Of a stretch of DNA of 7,426 bases, positions 6,215 to 7,426 are shown piece by piece. The stretch is taken from NCBI GenBank assembly GCA_026993285.1, contig JALWTZ010000146.1, positions 1-7,426 of the forward strand, read 5' to 3'. Source of the stretch: Lysobacterales bacterium. Lineage in GTDB: Bacteria > Pseudomonadota > Gammaproteobacteria > Xanthomonadales > S139-57. The number at the start of each line of letters is the position of its first letter. Positions within the stretch are counted from its first letter, which is position 1. The notes under the pieces are model-generated. The model did no database searches and was not told the DNA's origin. It was given only the letters and a program-made list of their open reading frames with translations. The translations under genes were made by a program, and so were the position numbers.

Positions 6215-6805
6215 TCACTCCGCCAGACTGTGGATGACATGGGCCACCACGCCCCAGATCTGCAATTCCTGCCCCTCGCGGATGAGGATGGGGGCGTAAT
6301 CGGGGTTCTCCGGTTGCAGCACCCAGCCTTGTCCGTCGCGTAACAGGCGCTTGACGGTCAGTTCGCCATCCACCACGGCGATGACCACCCGGCCCGGTTC
6401 GGCCTGCAGGGCGCGGTCCACCACCAGAATGTCGCCGGGGTGAATGCCCGCGCCCAGCATGGAATCGCCACTGGCGCGCACCAGAAAGGTAGCCGCCGGG
6501 TGGTGGATCAGGTGGCGGTTGAGGTCCAGCGGCTCTTCCAGGTGGTCGTCCGCCGGGGAAGGAAAGCCGGCCGCCACCCGGCTGGTGTACAGGGGCAGAG
6601 GCAGGGGCTGGCCGGGCCAGGCCGGTCGGGCCAGGGGCGCTACCTCCCCATCCGTGGCCGCCGGGCCGGGCCAGTGTTCCAGTTGCTGGCGTAGGGCCGG
6701 CAGCAGGCTTTCCGGTACGCGAATGGTGCGGGTGGGCTCGCCGTAACGCCCGCCCTTGGGCCGGCCCGCGCCGGGGCGGCGGCCGCCGTGCTGATTTGGG
6801 CTCAT
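6215..6805 (-). CDS. umuD: UmuD-like self-cleaving pol V subunit with an extended N-terminus
   Basis: The 196-residue protein has a complete UmuD/LexA-type peptidase S24 domain. The cleavage site AAGFPSPADD puts the scissile bond at A79-G80; the nucleophile is S115 in ASGDSM and the general base K152 in LTVKRL. In UmuD, RecA filaments stimulate cleavage, and the product activates UmuC. E. coli UmuD is 139 residues with 24 before its cut; here 79 precede it. The extra part holds an AT-hook-like RPGAGRPKG (10-18), a strand-helix stretch TRTIRVPESLLPALRQQL (25-42) that recalls ribbon-helix-helix proteins, and a Pro-rich linker. DNA binding by this part is inference. The ATG at 6805 is chosen because starts at 6865 and 6847 fall in or before the promoter. 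The Shine-Dalgarno is weak. It is the first gene of an operon with umuC. Confidence 0.93.
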   Translation of the reverse strand: MSPNQHGGRRPGAGRPKGGRYGEPTRTIRVPESLLPALRQQLEHWPGPAATDGEVAPLARPAWPGQPLPLPLYTSRVAAGFPSPADDHLEEPLDLNRHLIHHPAATFLVRASGDSMLGAGIHPGDILVVDRALQAEPGRVVIAVVDGELTVKRLLRDGQGWVLQPENPDYAPILIREGQELQIWGVVAHVIHSLAE

Positions 6806-6812
6806 GGGCTTA

Positions 6813-6839
6813 ATTTGAATTACGTTACAAAATTCAAAT
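6813..6839. promoter_or_regulatory. 27-bp inverted repeat over the umuDC transcription start, probable operator
   Basis: The arms ATTTGAATT (6813-6821) and AATTCAAAT (6831-6839) are perfect complements around a 9-bp centre (ACGTTACAA on the plus strand). The repeat runs from the end of the -10 box to 8 bp before the umuD ATG, so a bound protein would block RNA polymerase and probably translation. On the minus strand it reads TTGAA...TTGTAAC...TTCAA. It is not a CTGT-N8-ACAG LexA box. From memory it recalls the TTGAA/TGTAAC/TTCAA operator of the UmuDAb repressor in Acinetobacter, although the arm spacing differs by 2 bp. Confidence 0.6.
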
Positions 6840-6865
6840 GCTAGCATGAAGCACCGGGTTGTCAA
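6838..6865 (-). promoter_or_regulatory. umuDC promoter, consensus -35 and extended -10
   Basis: On the minus strand a perfect TTGACA (6865-6860) is followed after 16 bp by TAGCAT (6843-6838), preceded by TGC, an extended -10. The start would be near 6831, about 25 nt before the umuD ATG. The promoter should be strong unless repressed. The -35 box lies at the very end of the insertion sequence, possibly inside it. Confidence 0.65.
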
Positions 6866-6867
6866 TC

Positions 6868-6913
6868 CAATTCAGAAATGTCCCCTTTTCAGCAATTCAG
6901 AAATGTCCCCTTT
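6868..6913 (-). repeat. two tandem copies of a 21-bp repeat at the IS end
   Basis: Two identical 21-bp copies lie at 6868-6888 and 6893-6913, 25 bp start to start. Each begins CAATTCAGAAATGTCCCC and ends TTT. Reiterated motifs at an IS end are typically transposase binding sites. No third copy is visible in the window. Confidence 0.85.
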
Positions 6914-6924
6914 AGACTGAGAGG

Positions 6925-7426
6925 TTATGGGTTGTGTTTTGAGGTTGTCTGGTCACTCCATGGACGCCGCCAGGGGTGATCAGCAGGAGGTTTCCACAGA
7001 GGCCTGTTCTGTTGTCTGATCTTTGCCTGTTCGACGGTGTGGTGAATGCTTTTTTCGTCATTGAGCGGGATAGGAGGCGTACCCTGCTTGAGGATGCGGT
7101 ATTGGAGGATATGCCCTGCATACAGCACACGGGTAGAGCCATCGAAGGTTTCACAAAGCGTGACCTGGCGGCCTCTGAGGCGATACCCCTTGCCCTGGCC
7201 CAGTAGCTGGAATTCCCGGTTCTTGAACTGGAAAGTCAGGTTTTTGGAGAGGGTTCGTGTGTATTGAAGGGAGAGGATCAGCGCCAGTTCCTCGGCACTG
7301 TGCAACAGAGGCCGATGGGCGTCGTTGGGGTTTTGGGGCGAGACGGCGAATCGCTGGTTGTAGTGCTGGATGAAGCGGGGAAGGAAAGCATTGGCTGTAT
7401 CGATATCGGAGATACCCTGCAGGCGT
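6925..7426 (-). CDS. transposase, C-terminal part, IS1202/ISNCY-like (5' end outside window)
   Basis: The frame is open from the window edge to the TAA at 6925, about 166 residues. A TTG at 7305 could be read as a start but is internal: upstream codons continue as LQGISDIDTANAFLPRFIQ and HYNQRFAVSPQNPNDAHRPL, the usual end of an integrase-like core. Then come ELALILSLQYTRTLSKNLTF, a KNREFQLLGQGKGYRLRGRQV beta-rich tail and FDGSTRVLYAGHILQYRIL. This layout (SKxLTxQYxxxxYxL ... V.V...DG...V.Y.G..L.Y) is typical of IS1202-group transposases, and KPPADHPWRR near the end matches their terminal motif. The catalytic DDE residues would lie beyond the window, so activity cannot be judged. The gene points at umuD, 119 bp away on the same strand, so read-through is possible. 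The family assignment is by recognition of the pattern, not by search. Confidence 0.8.
   Translation of the reverse strand, partial: RLQGISDIDTANAFLPRFIQHYNQRFAVSPQNPNDAHRPLLHSAEELALILSLQYTRTLSKNLTFQFKNREFQLLGQGKGYRLRGRQVTLCETFDGSTRVLYAGHILQYRILKQGTPPIPLNDEKSIHHTVEQAKIRQQNRPLWKPPADHPWRRPWSDQTTSKHNP

Larger units (their letters stand above)
6860..7426 (-). mobile_element. 3' part of an IS1202/ISNCY-like insertion sequence (continues past the window)
   Basis: A transposase C-terminus, a repeat-bearing end and a visibly lower GC content than the neighbouring genes mark an insertion sequence that runs off the right edge. The inner edge is uncertain. TGTCAA at 6860 followed by a CCAATTCAGAAATGTCCCC-like stretch fits the TGT...ATGTCC type of end I recall for this group, so I place the edge at 6860; 6868, where the repeat begins, is the other candidate. 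No target-site duplication can be checked without the other end. The transposase reads toward umuDC on the same strand. Confidence 0.65.

Noticed and set aside
4995..6299. Long plus-strand open frame opposite umuC
   Set aside because: It is a low-complexity antisense shadow in GC-rich DNA; umuC on the other strand is full length with all motifs.
6806..6865. Upstream starts for the UmuD-like protein (6865, 6847)
   Set aside because: They lie in the -35 and next to the -10 box and so would be outside the transcript.
6806..6900. LexA (SOS) box upstream of umuDC
   Set aside because: Searched by eye for CTGT-N8-ACAG on both strands; none found. Divergent LexA sites of other lineages cannot be excluded.
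6925..7305. Small 126-codon gene starting at 7305
   Set aside because: The start is an internal TTG; the same frame continues upstream with transposase sequence to the window edge.

Overview
The window looks like chromosomal DNA of a GC-rich, flagellated gammaproteobacterium (or a close relative). Supporting signs are a MetG N-terminus of the beta/gamma type, a NorM/MdtK-type MATE pump, a chemoreceptor behind a near-consensus FliA (sigma-28) promoter, and a two-gene pol V (umuDC-like) operon. The genus cannot be fixed from the sequence alone.

Layout, left to right. (1) 1-55, minus: first 18 codons of metG, cut by the window edge. (2) 179-616, minus: a small stand-alone CZB (chemoreceptor zinc-binding) protein. 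(3) 617-794: divergent promoter region. (4) 795-2186, plus: a MATE-family drug/cation antiporter, convergent with (5) 2195-3856, minus: a six-transmembrane methyl-accepting chemotaxis protein. (6) 3857-4073: divergent regulatory region, with the sigma-28 promoter of the chemoreceptor on one side and an extended -10 promoter on the other. (7) 4074-4925, plus: an exported, cysteine-containing protein of unknown function, convergent with (8) the operon 6805-4944, minus: a UmuD-like self-cleaving protein with an unusual N-terminal extension, overlapping or abutting umuC. (9) 6860-7426, minus: the 3' end of an insertion sequence with an IS1202/ISNCY-like transposase, running off the right edge. Its end carries two tandem copies of a 21-bp repeat and stops at or very near the -35 box of the umuDC promoter.

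Two themes stand out. The first is signal sensing: a zinc-binding CZB protein and a membrane-embedded chemoreceptor with a flagellar-class promoter lie two genes apart. The second is mutagenesis control. The UmuD-like protein has an RPGAGRPKG segment plus a strand-helix segment before its cleavage site. A 9-9-9 bp AT-rich inverted repeat sits across its transcription start, no canonical LexA box is visible, and an IS end touches its promoter. Together these suggest that this UmuD may repress its own operon, and that the IS may have supplied part of the promoter. This is the most interesting part of the window, but it is inference and needs testing. The rest is ordinary chromosomal housekeeping and accessory content.
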